Of a stretch of 64,000 nucleotides of DNA, positions 1 through 8,693 are shown in pieces. The notes beneath the pieces were generated by a model that ran no database searches, was not told the DNA's origin, and saw nothing but the letters and a program-made list of their open reading frames with translations. The position numbers were made by a program, and so were the translations under genes. Positions within the stretch are counted from its first letter, which is position 1; the number at the start of each line of letters is the position of its first letter. Location: contig JANQLV010000012.1 in the NCBI GenBank assembly GCA_028280415.1, positions 51,765 to 115,764 of the forward strand. Direction: 5' to 3'. Source of the DNA: Saprospiraceae bacterium. Its GTDB lineage: Bacteria; Bacteroidota; Bacteroidia; Chitinophagales; Saprospiraceae.

Positions 1-1065
1 CGCGGGATATATGATTTAGCAGCTATAACTACTCAGAAATACGAGGCCGTTCGTGATAAAGTAGCTACATTTATCGGGGCTCCCTCCAGAGAAAATATAG
101 TTTATACTTCCGGAACTACAGCCGGGATTAATCTGGTTGCTTTTGCTTTCCTTGCCCCCAGGTTACAAGCTGGCGATGAAGTACTGATTACCGCTATGGA
201 GCATCATGCCAATCTTATTCCCTGGCAAATCGTATGTCAATCCAAAGGAGCTACACTTAAAACCATCCCGGTTAATGAAGATGGCTCGTTGCGCAGAGAT
301 AGCTTTCGATCCCTACTTAATAATAAGACAAAAATGCTGGCGATTGTTCACATCTCTAATGCAACAGGTTATATCAACCCAATTAAAGATATGATCAATC
401 TTGCCCATGAGTTTAAAGTTCCGGTTTTGGTTGATGGCGCACAAAGTGTTGCGCATTATGAAATTGATGTAAATGCATTGGATGTGGATTTTTTCGTTTT
501 TTCCGGACATAAAGTTTTTGGACCCACCGGTATTGGAATTTTATACGGAAAAAGTGAACATTTATCCCGGATGGAGCCTTTGAATTACGGCGGCAGTATT
601 ATTAAAGATGTGCGGTTTGAAAAAACGACCTTTCTGGAACCTCCGCACCGATTTGAGGCAGGTACCACTAATATCGCCGGAGTGATTGGTCTGGGCTACG
701 CTATAGATTTTATAAATCAGTTTGATAAACTGAAAATTCAACAATACTTGAAGTATTTAAGAAACTATTGCATTAGTAACATGCAGGAAATCAAGGGTTT
801 AAGGATATTAGGTTCAATAGATGATAAAAATGAAAACGGAGCAATTATTTCATTTTTGCTGGATAAAGTTCACCCTCATGATGTTGCTACGATCTTGGGA
901 GTAGAAAAAATAGCTGTCAGAGCGGGGAACCATTGTACACAGCCGCTAATGGATTTTCTGGAACTTCCAGGGACAAGCCGGGCTTCTTTTTCGATTTATA
1001 ATACGCCCTATGAGGTAGATCAATTTGTAAGGGCACTAGAAAGTATTCAACAGTTTTTTAAATGA
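1..1065 (+). CDS. sufS: Cysteine desulfurase, SufS type (5' truncated by window edge)
   Basis: This is a PLP-dependent class V aminotransferase-fold enzyme that removes sulfur from L-cysteine as an enzyme-bound persulfide for Fe-S cluster or other sulfur pathways. The reading frame is open from base 1, so the start lies outside the window; the first in-frame ATG at 196 is internal, because the residues before it (the TSGTT cofactor-phosphate motif at about 109-123) belong to the family. The PLP lysine is in SGHK (codon 511-513) and the persulfide cysteine in RAGNHC (codon 934-936). The RxGxHC form is typical of SufS/group II enzymes. Its stop overlaps the sufU start by 4 bases (ATGA), which indicates translational coupling. 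SufS rather than CsdA is inferred from the SufU partner. Confidence 0.95.
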   Translation, partial: RGIYDLAAITTQKYEAVRDKVATFIGAPSRENIVYTSGTTAGINLVAFAFLAPRLQAGDEVLITAMEHHANLIPWQIVCQSKGATLKTIPVNEDGSLRRDSFRSLLNNKTKMLAIVHISNATGYINPIKDMINLAHEFKVPVLVDGAQSVAHYEIDVNALDVDFFVFSGHKVFGPTGIGILYGKSEHLSRMEPLNYGGSIIKDVRFEKTTFLEPPHRFEAGTTNIAGVIGLGYAIDFINQFDKLKIQQYLKYLRNYCISNMQEIKGLRILGSIDDKNENGAIISFLLDKVHPHDVATILGVEKIAVRAGNHCTQPLMDFLELPGTSRASFSIYNTPYEVDQFVRALESIQQFFK

Positions 1066-1496
1066 ACGAAAAATTGAAAGAATTATACAAGAACGTCATT
1101 CTGGAGCATAATAATAATCCGGTTCGTTTTGTAAAAAGCGAAACCTCAGAGTATATTGTAGAAGCTTATAATCAGATATGCGGAGACCGGTTTAAGTTAT
1201 TTTTTGATCTTAAAGATGGAAAAATGATTAATGCCAGTTTTCATGGATTTGGTTGCGCTATTTCCAAGGCTTCGACTTCTGTGTTATTATCTTACATTAA
1301 TGGAAAGACGCTGGAGGAGGTTGGACAGACGGTGGATTCTTTTTTGAATATTCTGGATGAGCAGGAAGAAATAACAGAAAAGATAACAGATGATTTTGAG
1401 GCTTTTACTGCGGCAAAGTCCTTTCCGGGAAGAGCTAAATGTGCTACCTTGACTTGGGATGAGCTTAAGCTTTTTTTATCAAAATTGGAGAAATGA
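1062..1496 (+). CDS. sufU: SufU-like Fe-S assembly / zinc-dependent sulfurtransferase
   Basis: This 144-residue protein belongs to the IscU/SufU/NifU-N family. The conserved cysteines are visible: C40 in the ICGD motif (with D42), C65 in the GFGCAIS motif, and C127 near the C terminus. SufU proteins accept persulfide sulfur from SufS through a Zn-bound cysteine, whereas IscU proteins act as scaffolds. The pairing with an upstream SufS and the spacing between the second and third cysteines favour SufU. It overlaps sufS by 4 bases and moaD by 4 bases, so all three are probably translated as a coupled unit. The adjacent moaD/moaE pair raises the possibility that sulfur is also passed towards molybdopterin; that is inference. 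Confidence 0.9.
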   Translation: MNEKLKELYKNVILEHNNNPVRFVKSETSEYIVEAYNQICGDRFKLFFDLKDGKMINASFHGFGCAISKASTSVLLSYINGKTLEEVGQTVDSFLNILDEQEEITEKITDDFEAFTAAKSFPGRAKCATLTWDELKLFLSKLEK

Positions 1497-1735
1497 AAAT
1501 TCAAATACTGGCTTTTGGAATTGCTAAAGATATCATTAAAGGACAAAGGGCTGAGATAGAATTATCAGAGGGGAATGATATACATGCACTCAAGAATAAA
1601 TTATGTGAGCAATTTCCGGATTTTAAAAAACTCCGCTCCTTTTCGATTGCTGTGAACGCTGATTACCAAACGGATCAGTATATCCTGAACGAAAATGACG
1701 AAGTGGTAATTATTCCTCCGGTCAGCGGTGGTTAA
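1493..1735 (+). CDS. moaD: Molybdopterin synthase sulfur carrier subunit MoaD
   Basis: This 80-residue ubiquitin-fold protein ends in the Gly-Gly tail (SGG at the C terminus) that is adenylated and thiocarboxylated before it donates sulfur to precursor Z (cyclic pyranopterin monophosphate). The family signature is the C-terminal VxxIPPVSGG stretch. The ATG overlaps the sufU stop. The gene directly precedes moaE, its heterotetramer partner, which rules out ThiS as the better name. No moaA, moaC or moeB is present in the window, so the rest of the Moco pathway must be encoded elsewhere. Confidence 0.92.
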   Translation: MKIQILAFGIAKDIIKGQRAEIELSEGNDIHALKNKLCEQFPDFKKLRSFSIAVNADYQTDQYILNENDEVVIIPPVSGG

Positions 1736-1745
1736 AACTTTTTCT

Positions 1746-2162
1746 ATGATTGATATTCAATTAAAAAATGAAGCGCTGTCAGTGGAAGAATGTAGTGAAC
1801 TCGTAGCCTCGAATGCGACTGGAGGTACCGTTTTGTTTATAGGCACTGTCCGCAATCAAACCCAAGGTAAAAAAGTACTCCGCCTGGATTTTGAAGCTTA
1901 TGAGCCAATGGCCATTTCCGAAATGCGCAAAATTGCCGTAGAAGCCAAAGCTAGATGGAATGCTGAAAAAATTGCAATCCATCATCGATTAGGAAGTCTG
2001 CAAATTCAGGAAATTGCGGTAATTATCGCCGTAGCTACTCCCCACCGAAAAGCTGCTTTTGAAGCCTGTCAATTTTGTATCGATACGCTAAAAGAAACAG
2101 TTCCGATTTGGAAAAAAGAAATATTCGAAGATGGAGAAGTGTGGGTCGCGGCACATCCCTAA
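1746..2162 (+). CDS. moaE: Molybdopterin synthase catalytic subunit MoaE
   Basis: MoaE is the large subunit of molybdopterin synthase and inserts two sulfurs from MoaD into precursor Z to form the dithiolene. The protein contains the family signatures FIGTVRN near the N terminus, the HRLG segment, and HRKAAF followed by LKETVPIWKKE, which carries the catalytic lysines. I place the start at the ATG at 1746 (MIDIQ). An in-frame GTG at 1728 would add six residues and overlap moaD, and it cannot be excluded. With 138 residues it is of normal length. Molybdopterin made here would be needed by the hydroxylase encoded at 12283-14643. Confidence 0.93.
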   Translation: MIDIQLKNEALSVEECSELVASNATGGTVLFIGTVRNQTQGKKVLRLDFEAYEPMAISEMRKIAVEAKARWNAEKIAIHHRLGSLQIQEIAVIIAVATPHRKAAFEACQFCIDTLKETVPIWKKEIFEDGEVWVAAHP

Positions 2163-2174
2163 AAGCAATAAAGT

Positions 2175-4106
2175 ATGAGCTATGTTAAACGAACAATCTA
2201 TGCGATCTTATTCCTGGGGGCTGTATTTCTGGTTTATTGTAATAATAAAAAGCAGCATTCGAATGCTATTTCCCGCTACCTCAATTTGCAGGATTCAGTA
2301 GCTTATGTTGGGATGCAAACTTGCCGGTCTTGTCATGGGAATGTCTACGAAACTTTTATTGAAACCGGAATGGGCAAATCATTTGATCTGGCAACAAAAG
2401 AAAAAACCAGTGCTTCTTTTGGATCACATGCACTGGTCTATGATGAAAAGTCTGATTTTTATTATAAACCCTATTTTCAGAATGATTCCATGTTTGTGAT
2501 GGAATTTCGTTTGGAGGGAAAAGATACTATTCATCGCAGAATTGAGCACATAGATTATATAATAGGCTCTGGCCACCATACTAATTCCCACATCATTGAA
2601 GAAAATGGCTATGTATTCCAGGCTCCGATTACGTTTTATGTACAGGAAGGCCGATGGGATATGGCGCCAGGCTTTGAGAAAGAGAATTTGCGCTTTTCGC
2701 GCTTTTTGACCACGGAGTGCATCACCTGTCATAATCATTATCCCCTTGCAGAAAGGGCTTCCCTTAATAAGTATGAGGAGATGCCCAGGGGGATTGAATG
2801 CGAACGTTGTCATGGCCCCGGAGCAATTCACGTCAAGGAAAAACTTGCCGGTAATATTGTAGATACGGCAAAATATATCGATTATACGATCATTAATCCG
2901 GCCAATTTACCCAAAGATTTACAAATGGATTTATGCCAGCGTTGTCATCTACAGGGTATTCCAGTGCTTAATGAAGGAAAGACTTTTTTTGATTTTAAAC
3001 CGGGGATGCGCTTATCAGAAGTGATGAATGTTTTTTTGCCCAGATTTACGGACTCCCACGAGCAGTTTATCATGGCTTCTCAGGCAGACAGACTTCGATT
3101 GAGTAAATGCTATTTGGAATCTGATGATTTGACCTGTCTTACTTGTCATCATCCACATCACAGTGTTTTAAAAACGGATCAACAACAGTTTAATCAAGCT
3201 TGTATCAACTGTCATCAGCAGGACTCTCCGAGCCTTTGTGCAGCTCCTTTAGCAGAGAGAAACAGGGAGGGAGATAACTGTGTAAAATGCCATATGCCGC
3301 CTTCTTCAAGTATTGATATTCCACATATCAGCATCACCGACCATTATATCAGCCGGATTACAGATTTTGAACAAAGAAAAATTAGCGAAGGTGCCAAAAA
3401 TGACATTGCACAATTTTTAGGTTTAAAAATGTTGACCAAAGATGACCCTGAAGATTTGGAAATGGCTAAAGGTTATATTGCTATGTACGATAAGATGGTA
3501 GAGGAACAGGTGATTCTGGATTCAGCATTTTTTTATTTGCAAAGATCAACACTTAATGAAGAGGAAAAGTTTGAAACGTATATTCATTACTATTTTGCTG
3601 GACAGGATTATCCAGCAATTATAAAACTGGCAAAGAACAAACCGGCAGCAGTAATTACAGATGCCTGGGCAGCATATCGAATCGGAGAGGCTTATTATTA
3701 CGAAGGAGCTATTTCAAAATCACTTCTGTATTATAAAAAAGCCACTCAACTGAGCAAATATAATCTTGATTTTCAGGAAAAACTGGCGGCTAATTACCTG
3801 ACCCTGGGTTCAATCCCTCAGGCAAAGCAGACCTTTGAGTTTATTCTCTCGGAAAATCCCAAACGACCGGTAGCTTTATCCAATCTTGGTTTTTTGTACG
3901 TCAAACTCAATCAATATGAAAAAGCAGAAACATTCTACGATCAGGCTATTGCCCTGAATCCCGATTATATACAGGCATTGCTGAACAAAGCTGCCATCAG
4001 GATTTATAAATCGGATTTTGCTACTGCCAAAATGCTATTGCAAAATGTGTTAAACCAGGATGAAAACAACCAACAAGCTCAAGTCTTATTGGCCAATATT
4101 CAGTAA
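2175..4106 (+). CDS. Seven-haem c-type cytochrome with C-terminal TPR repeats
   Basis: This 643-residue exported protein has seven CxxCH haem-attachment motifs at residues 50-54, 182-186, 209-213, 254-258, 321-325, 343-347 and 369-373. The arrangement resembles the cytochrome c554/c-prime-like multihaem family. The N terminus has a hydrophobic segment (about 7-21) ending at Cys22, which could be a loose lipobox, so the protein is either periplasmic or a lipoprotein. From about residue 430 to the end there are helical repeats, with clear TPR pairs in the last 150 residues (motifs around AYRIGEAYYYEG and ALSNLGFLYVKL). The role is probably periplasmic electron transfer; the donor and acceptor are unknown. 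It starts 12 bases after moaE and may be co-transcribed with it. Confidence 0.88.
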   Translation: MSYVKRTIYAILFLGAVFLVYCNNKKQHSNAISRYLNLQDSVAYVGMQTCRSCHGNVYETFIETGMGKSFDLATKEKTSASFGSHALVYDEKSDFYYKPYFQNDSMFVMEFRLEGKDTIHRRIEHIDYIIGSGHHTNSHIIEENGYVFQAPITFYVQEGRWDMAPGFEKENLRFSRFLTTECITCHNHYPLAERASLNKYEEMPRGIECERCHGPGAIHVKEKLAGNIVDTAKYIDYTIINPANLPKDLQMDLCQRCHLQGIPVLNEGKTFFDFKPGMRLSEVMNVFLPRFTDSHEQFIMASQADRLRLSKCYLESDDLTCLTCHHPHHSVLKTDQQQFNQACINCHQQDSPSLCAAPLAERNREGDNCVKCHMPPSSSIDIPHISITDHYISRITDFEQRKISEGAKNDIAQFLGLKMLTKDDPEDLEMAKGYIAMYDKMVEEQVILDSAFFYLQRSTLNEEEKFETYIHYYFAGQDYPAIIKLAKNKPAAVITDAWAAYRIGEAYYYEGAISKSLLYYKKATQLSKYNLDFQEKLAANYLTLGSIPQAKQTFEFILSENPKRPVALSNLGFLYVKLNQYEKAETFYDQAIALNPDYIQALLNKAAIRIYKSDFATAKMLLQNVLNQDENNQQAQVLLANIQ

Positions 4107-4116
4107 TATTTTACTT

Positions 4117-5013
4117 ATGGAAAAAATACTGGATGATTTTGTACATGAAAATTGGGGAAAATTCGTCAATGACCGAAACAAATTATTATGGGAAGGCAAA
4201 CCTTTACCTGTTTTTAACTTTTCTCCCCTGATTAAATGGAAATATAAAAAAGCGACTCCTTCAAGGCTATTCAATTTCTTGATATTATGGGGAGTAGCCG
4301 GAGTTTTTATCTGGTTAACTTTTTCTCCGGACAGCTATTTTTTCGTTTATTCTTTGCTGTTGTTTTTTCCTATTCTTTTCCTGATCATTGGAGACATCAA
4401 AATTTATTACAAAAAACTCAGGATCACTTATGCGGCAACAGAAAAAGGAGTACTTTTTAAATATGAATTAAAAAATGAAGCGAAAATTACTGCATTGAAT
4501 TACGGAGATATAAAAAAGATCCGTTTGCTGAAAACAGAAGATAGGGGCCTCGGTACAATTGTATTTGAACTCTTTAATGAAAAGCTCCCTCTTCGGTACG
4601 ATACTTTTATTATGCAAAGCTTTAGCTATCCGGCCTTTGAATTGATCGAAGATGCCAGGGATATATATGCATTAATACAAGAAGCACATGCCAAAAATCC
4701 CAGACAATATCCTCAATATGTAGAACCTTTAATCCCTCAAAGGACTTTTAAACTTATAAAGCTGTTTCTGATTATACTGATGGCTGGCTATCTGGCTAAT
4801 GCAATTAGAATGTACTTTTTTGAAGAAATACCGGAAGGTGGAATTACTGCCTTTGGCTTTTTCTTTTTGTTATCCTTATTGATAACAGGTACCAGCTGGT
4901 ATAATCTCTCAAAAAAGCAAGGCATTAATAGTGAAACGGCTATACAAGTGGTCATTGTAAATGGTCTGTTTGCGGTGATCTATTTTTTCATAAGTTATGT
5001 TTTAATGCAGTAA
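4117..5013 (+). CDS. Membrane protein with PH-like soluble domain, function unknown
   Basis: I do not recognise a characterised family. The protein (298 residues from the ATG at 4117) has a soluble start containing WEGKP, two hydrophobic segments near residues 55-100, a soluble middle part of about 130 residues, then three more hydrophobic segments near the C terminus. The pattern of a W-x-G-x-P start, a TM pair and then a beta-rich stretch (YAATEKGVLFK onward) resembles bacterial PH-domain (YdbS/YdbT-like) membrane proteins; this is inference. An upstream in-frame ATG at 4060 lies inside the cytochrome gene and is rejected as a start. It follows the cytochrome by 10 bases. Confidence 0.75.
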   Translation: MEKILDDFVHENWGKFVNDRNKLLWEGKPLPVFNFSPLIKWKYKKATPSRLFNFLILWGVAGVFIWLTFSPDSYFFVYSLLLFFPILFLIIGDIKIYYKKLRITYAATEKGVLFKYELKNEAKITALNYGDIKKIRLLKTEDRGLGTIVFELFNEKLPLRYDTFIMQSFSYPAFELIEDARDIYALIQEAHAKNPRQYPQYVEPLIPQRTFKLIKLFLIILMAGYLANAIRMYFFEEIPEGGITAFGFFFLLSLLITGTSWYNLSKKQGINSETAIQVVIVNGLFAVIYFFISYVLMQ

Positions 5014-5086
5014 AAATCAGTTAACAAACATTTCATATTGGATTACATAAATAAGTACGATATTGGACAGAAATAAAATCAGTTTT

Positions 5087-6784
5087 ATGATTCAGTTTTT
5101 TTCTAGACTGCTATTGGTTGTATTGATCCTTCTTTTGCAAAATTGTAAAATTGATGATCGTTCCTCCAATAATGCGCTCTATGCTCAGCAAAGACCGGCC
5201 AATGATTATTGTGAAAAAGATAAAGATATACCGAGTACCGGGAATCCATTATCTGTCAAAATACCTGATGAAGCCACGGCACTGTATCATAATGCTGCTG
5301 TTCCTAGTTATTTTGAGCTTAACGGGGTTAATGTAAATCGGGGTAACGAGCGACATTTTCAGGAGATGGAAAAACTGAATCAGATTTTTTCACATGCCAG
5401 GACATTTCATTTTATGAATAAGGATTATTGGGATGATGGTTTGGGCCAGGCCAATGGAAATGATCCCGGTACTTTGCGGAAATACGATCCCAAGGATATA
5501 AATCGCTTAAAACTTTTGGTAGATGCGCAAGGTAGGCCATTAATGAGAAATGGATATCAGGAAGGAGACAAACTGATTTATTTTGACCCGGAAAACGAAG
5601 TCCTTGCAGAAAAAAAACTCGAACCCGGTTTTTTCAATGTATACGATAATTATATGAATCAAAACTGGATTTATCAAAAAAATGTTTCAGATCAGTTCGA
5701 TGGTCATTTGCAAATTACTTTAACGGTAGTGGGGGGGAATTTTCCGAAAGATGTTCAACCACAGTATAATTTTCCCAATCAGTGGTATCGCGAAAAAGAC
5801 TGGGGAGATGCGCGCTTGTCTGCCAAGGCATATGCTATGATGTTTGCCCGGGCATATGCGCCGAATGATGATAGCTATAAAGTATGCGAAGTCCTGGAAA
5901 TTGGCAATGAACCCTGGGGGCTCGAAGCCAGCACCTATCAGCAGATCGTCGATGGTTTTGTAGAAGGTTTTAAAGCCTATTATGGAGAAAATTTTAAAAT
6001 TAAATTGATTCCCGCAGCTTTTCAGGGGAATCATCAGGAAAACAATAAACCGGCAAATTGGGAAAGGCCAAACTGGAAGGACTACTTCGGTACTCGATTG
6101 AATACCGAGAATAAATGCTATCTGGATGGAGTGAATATTCATAATTATCCGAATGATCTTAAGGATCGTCCTTTCAATGGCTGGTTTAAGGAAAGGCTTA
6201 TTGCCAGTCCGGAACAAGCTTCCAGTGCCTTTCTCTACGCCCGTAATGCCTGGGCATGGCTGAATAAAAACATGCCCCCGGACTCCCGAAATCTCTATGC
6301 CTCGGAATACGGTTGGGATACCCGCGATGATTGCACTGAAAGGGTGAATGCAACGGCTGTTGGAGAAGCTGCTCAGGGCGTTTATGTAGCTCGGGCTTTA
6401 CTCTTGCATTCCAGAATGGGAGTGTACAGAGCTAATGTTTTCGAGTTATTGGATGATCAGGGACAAAACCCTTGTCAGTTTGCCTATCATTCTTCCGGGT
6501 TTTATTCTTTGCAAAATGGGAAAGCCCGGGCCAAAGCCTCTGTGGAAATTCTTCGTGATTTTATTACTACTTTTGGAGCACTGAAATTTAATAAGGTCCT
6601 GGTAGAAGAAAAATCCCATTATATTTATGAATTGACGGATGGCCGTAAAACTTATTTAGTGGGCTGGTTACCGCAAAATATCAATAACAAATCTTTGAAC
6701 GAAATTCGGGAAATCAGTAAAGTGATTGAATACAATGGAGCATCTTATACGCTTAACCCAATCCCTCAATTATTGACTAACTAA
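5087..6784 (+). CDS. Clan GH-A glycoside hydrolase-like lipoprotein
   Basis: This 565-residue protein is predicted to be a cell-surface or periplasmic lipoprotein: the signal sequence ends in a Leu-rich core followed by Cys20. The body looks like a TIM-barrel glycosidase of clan GH-A. Asn274-Glu275-Pro276 (EIGNEPW) would be the acid/base after beta-4, and Glu407 in ASEYGWD fits the nucleophile after beta-7; the DGVNIHNYP segment at 348-355 is also typical of beta-6. The polysaccharide substrate and exact GH family cannot be read from the sequence. An upstream TTG at 5063 is in frame, but the ATG at 5087 gives a normal signal peptide and is preferred. No SusC/SusD pair is nearby, so it is not in an obvious polysaccharide utilisation locus. 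Confidence 0.78.
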   Translation: MIQFFSRLLLVVLILLLQNCKIDDRSSNNALYAQQRPANDYCEKDKDIPSTGNPLSVKIPDEATALYHNAAVPSYFELNGVNVNRGNERHFQEMEKLNQIFSHARTFHFMNKDYWDDGLGQANGNDPGTLRKYDPKDINRLKLLVDAQGRPLMRNGYQEGDKLIYFDPENEVLAEKKLEPGFFNVYDNYMNQNWIYQKNVSDQFDGHLQITLTVVGGNFPKDVQPQYNFPNQWYREKDWGDARLSAKAYAMMFARAYAPNDDSYKVCEVLEIGNEPWGLEASTYQQIVDGFVEGFKAYYGENFKIKLIPAAFQGNHQENNKPANWERPNWKDYFGTRLNTENKCYLDGVNIHNYPNDLKDRPFNGWFKERLIASPEQASSAFLYARNAWAWLNKNMPPDSRNLYASEYGWDTRDDCTERVNATAVGEAAQGVYVARALLLHSRMGVYRANVFELLDDQGQNPCQFAYHSSGFYSLQNGKARAKASVEILRDFITTFGALKFNKVLVEEKSHYIYELTDGRKTYLVGWLPQNINNKSLNEIREISKVIEYNGASYTLNPIPQLLTN

Positions 6785-7000
6785 CTGTTTAACTCCTTAT
6801 ATCCAGTGCCCTTTATGGCAGAAATGAAACATCCTTCAACTAAAAATGAAGCCATGATTTTAAAAGGAGTCTTTTCTTGTCGATGACGAGCTAATCTTGC
6901 TTTGTTGAAAAGATATCTTTAAAGATGTTAAGTTGAAAATAAATACTGCAGGAAGACGTTTGTTTTTTGTCTATAAACAAATACTATACTGCAATTACAA

Positions 7001-7747
7001 ATGAGAACATTAATATTGTTGCTATTCTGTTTGCCTTCACTGCAAGCACAGCTTAGTTTTTCTACGAGTATTAATAAGAACAATGCTAAAGACTGGAATC
7101 AATTCTTTTATGATTTGAATAGTTCTTTCGATGGCAATAGAATGTTTCATTATGCTTATGGACTGGGAGCAGGTTATAATCTAGGGCTTCAAAACATCAG
7201 GATTGATTTTCAACCTAATATTGAGTTTGCAATGACAAAAGGGGATACTTATGATTATGCAGTTGCCGAAGTGAATAATCAAACTCAAAAATATCGGGCC
7301 GAGTTTAATTTTTCTCAATTCAATTTTGGTGTATTGATGAAAGCTTATCCTTTCAGCTTTAAGGATAAAGATCGGACAATAGTTTTGTCTGAAAATATAA
7401 GTAACCCGTTCCGGGATTTCTATTTCCTGATTTACCCTTCTTTTTCAAGGGTTACTACAAAATACAATATGGAAGCGATCGGGAACAGAGGAGAGATTGA
7501 CCGGACTTTTACATCGAATGAATGGAGAATGGGTTTGGGGTTTGGTTTGGATCTGATAGTATATCGAAGTTTGACCTTGTCGCCATTTGTTGCTTTGCAC
7601 AGAATAAAAAATGTGCCGAATGAATTTATAAATGAACACGTCTGGGATATTTGTCCATCCTGTCCGTACCGGATTGCAATTGAAGAGGAAAGCTCAGAGG
7701 TAAATCAAATTCAGTTCGGACTAAATTTTATATTGAACCTTAAATAG
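7001..7747 (+). CDS. Small outer-membrane beta-barrel-like protein
   Basis: This 248-residue protein has a clear signal peptide (cleavage expected after the LQAQ region near residue 17) and alternating polar/aromatic strands with many Tyr, Phe and Asn, typical of the PorT/outer-membrane beta-barrel class in Bacteroidota. It ends with an amphipathic strand (IQFGLNFILNL), as outer-membrane proteins do. No catalytic motif is visible. A 216-base gap without a gene precedes it, which contains only a 12-base palindrome (6909-6920). The specific function is unknown. Confidence 0.7.
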   Translation: MRTLILLLFCLPSLQAQLSFSTSINKNNAKDWNQFFYDLNSSFDGNRMFHYAYGLGAGYNLGLQNIRIDFQPNIEFAMTKGDTYDYAVAEVNNQTQKYRAEFNFSQFNFGVLMKAYPFSFKDKDRTIVLSENISNPFRDFYFLIYPSFSRVTTKYNMEAIGNRGEIDRTFTSNEWRMGLGFGLDLIVYRSLTLSPFVALHRIKNVPNEFINEHVWDICPSCPYRIAIEEESSEVNQIQFGLNFILNLK

Positions 7748-7799
7748 TCTGACTTATAGATAAGCTGTATTGTTACTTGTTAATCTTTAAATATCACTT

Positions 7800-8660
7800 A
7801 TGAAAAATCTCTTTTATTTACTTTCCTTTTTTGTGATTATTCTGTTTAGTAGTTTTATTATTTTTAAAAAAGATACGCCACCGCCGGTAAAGTTTCACGC
7901 CAGGACGATCGAAAAAACAATGGGGCAAGTGAATGAAAAATTGCTGGCCTCCAAATATGAAGTAACCAATATTTTTTATAAAGAATTTCTGGCTGATTTG
8001 CAACGTACTGCCCGGCATAAAGAATATAAAATCGCAGAGGTCCAGGATAGTAGATGGGGGGATATGGTTTACAGATTTGGCGAACCAATGATGACGAACT
8101 ATAGCAAACATCCTGCATACGATGAATACCCGGTAGTCAATATTTCACAGCAGGGGGCCCGCTTATTTTGCGAATGGTTGACCGAGAATTATAATGAAAC
8201 AGCTAAGCGGAAGTATAAAAAAGTGAAGTTTCGCTTGCCCACCGAAGCTGAATGGAAAGAGGCTGCACGCGCCGGACATGAATTTGCTCCCTTTCCCTGG
8301 GGAGGCTATTATCTGCGGAATTCCAAAGGGAAGTTTTTAGCCAACTTCAGAAGAATACCTCAGACAATGATCAAGTATAATAATCAAACCGGAGAAGTAA
8401 TCTTGCATACGGACCGGACCACTCAGGTTCCCGCCCGGTTTATGGCTCCGGTGGCTACCTACTGGCCCAATGATTTTGGCTTATACAATATGAGTGGTAA
8501 TGTTGCGGAAATGCTGGATGAAGATGGACGTACCAAAGGAGGCAGCTGGGCCAGTTCCGGGTACTTTATTCAAATTGATGCAGAAGATGAGCATGCCGGC
8601 TTTACAGCGGCTTCTCCGGAAATCGGGTTTAGATATTTTATGGAAATTTTGGAAGAATAG
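7800..8660 (+). CDS. SUMF1/FGE-fold protein (GldJ/GldK-like)
   Basis: This 286-residue protein has an N-terminal hydrophobic anchor (residues 3-22) and then a formylglycine-generating-enzyme-type domain. The signatures are EVTNIFYKEFL, YPVVNISQQGARLFCEWL, the RLPTEAEWKEAARAG motif, LYNMSGNVAEML and GGSWASSGYF, and a C-terminal GFRYF. In Bacteroidota this fold is used by GldJ/GldK gliding and T9SS lipoproteins as well as by real sulfatase-activating enzymes. The two cysteines that bind copper in true FGEs are not evident, so a structural or non-catalytic role is more likely (inference). It is convergent with the coxE-like gene. Confidence 0.8.
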   Translation: MKNLFYLLSFFVIILFSSFIIFKKDTPPPVKFHARTIEKTMGQVNEKLLASKYEVTNIFYKEFLADLQRTARHKEYKIAEVQDSRWGDMVYRFGEPMMTNYSKHPAYDEYPVVNISQQGARLFCEWLTENYNETAKRKYKKVKFRLPTEAEWKEAARAGHEFAPFPWGGYYLRNSKGKFLANFRRIPQTMIKYNNQTGEVILHTDRTTQVPARFMAPVATYWPNDFGLYNMSGNVAEMLDEDGRTKGGSWASSGYFIQIDAEDEHAGFTAASPEIGFRYFMEILEE

Positions 8661-8693
8661 CTGCTGCCGTTTTATAAATGTTGCAAACCGAAT

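Noticed and set aside
4060..4116. Start of the PH-like membrane protein at ATG 4060
   Set aside because: It lies inside the cytochrome gene in another frame; the ATG at 4117 follows the cytochrome stop directly and begins a better protein.
6909..6920. Palindrome AAAGATATCTTT before the small barrel gene
   Set aside because: A 12-base AT-rich palindrome is expected by chance in this composition and it is not aligned with a promoter.
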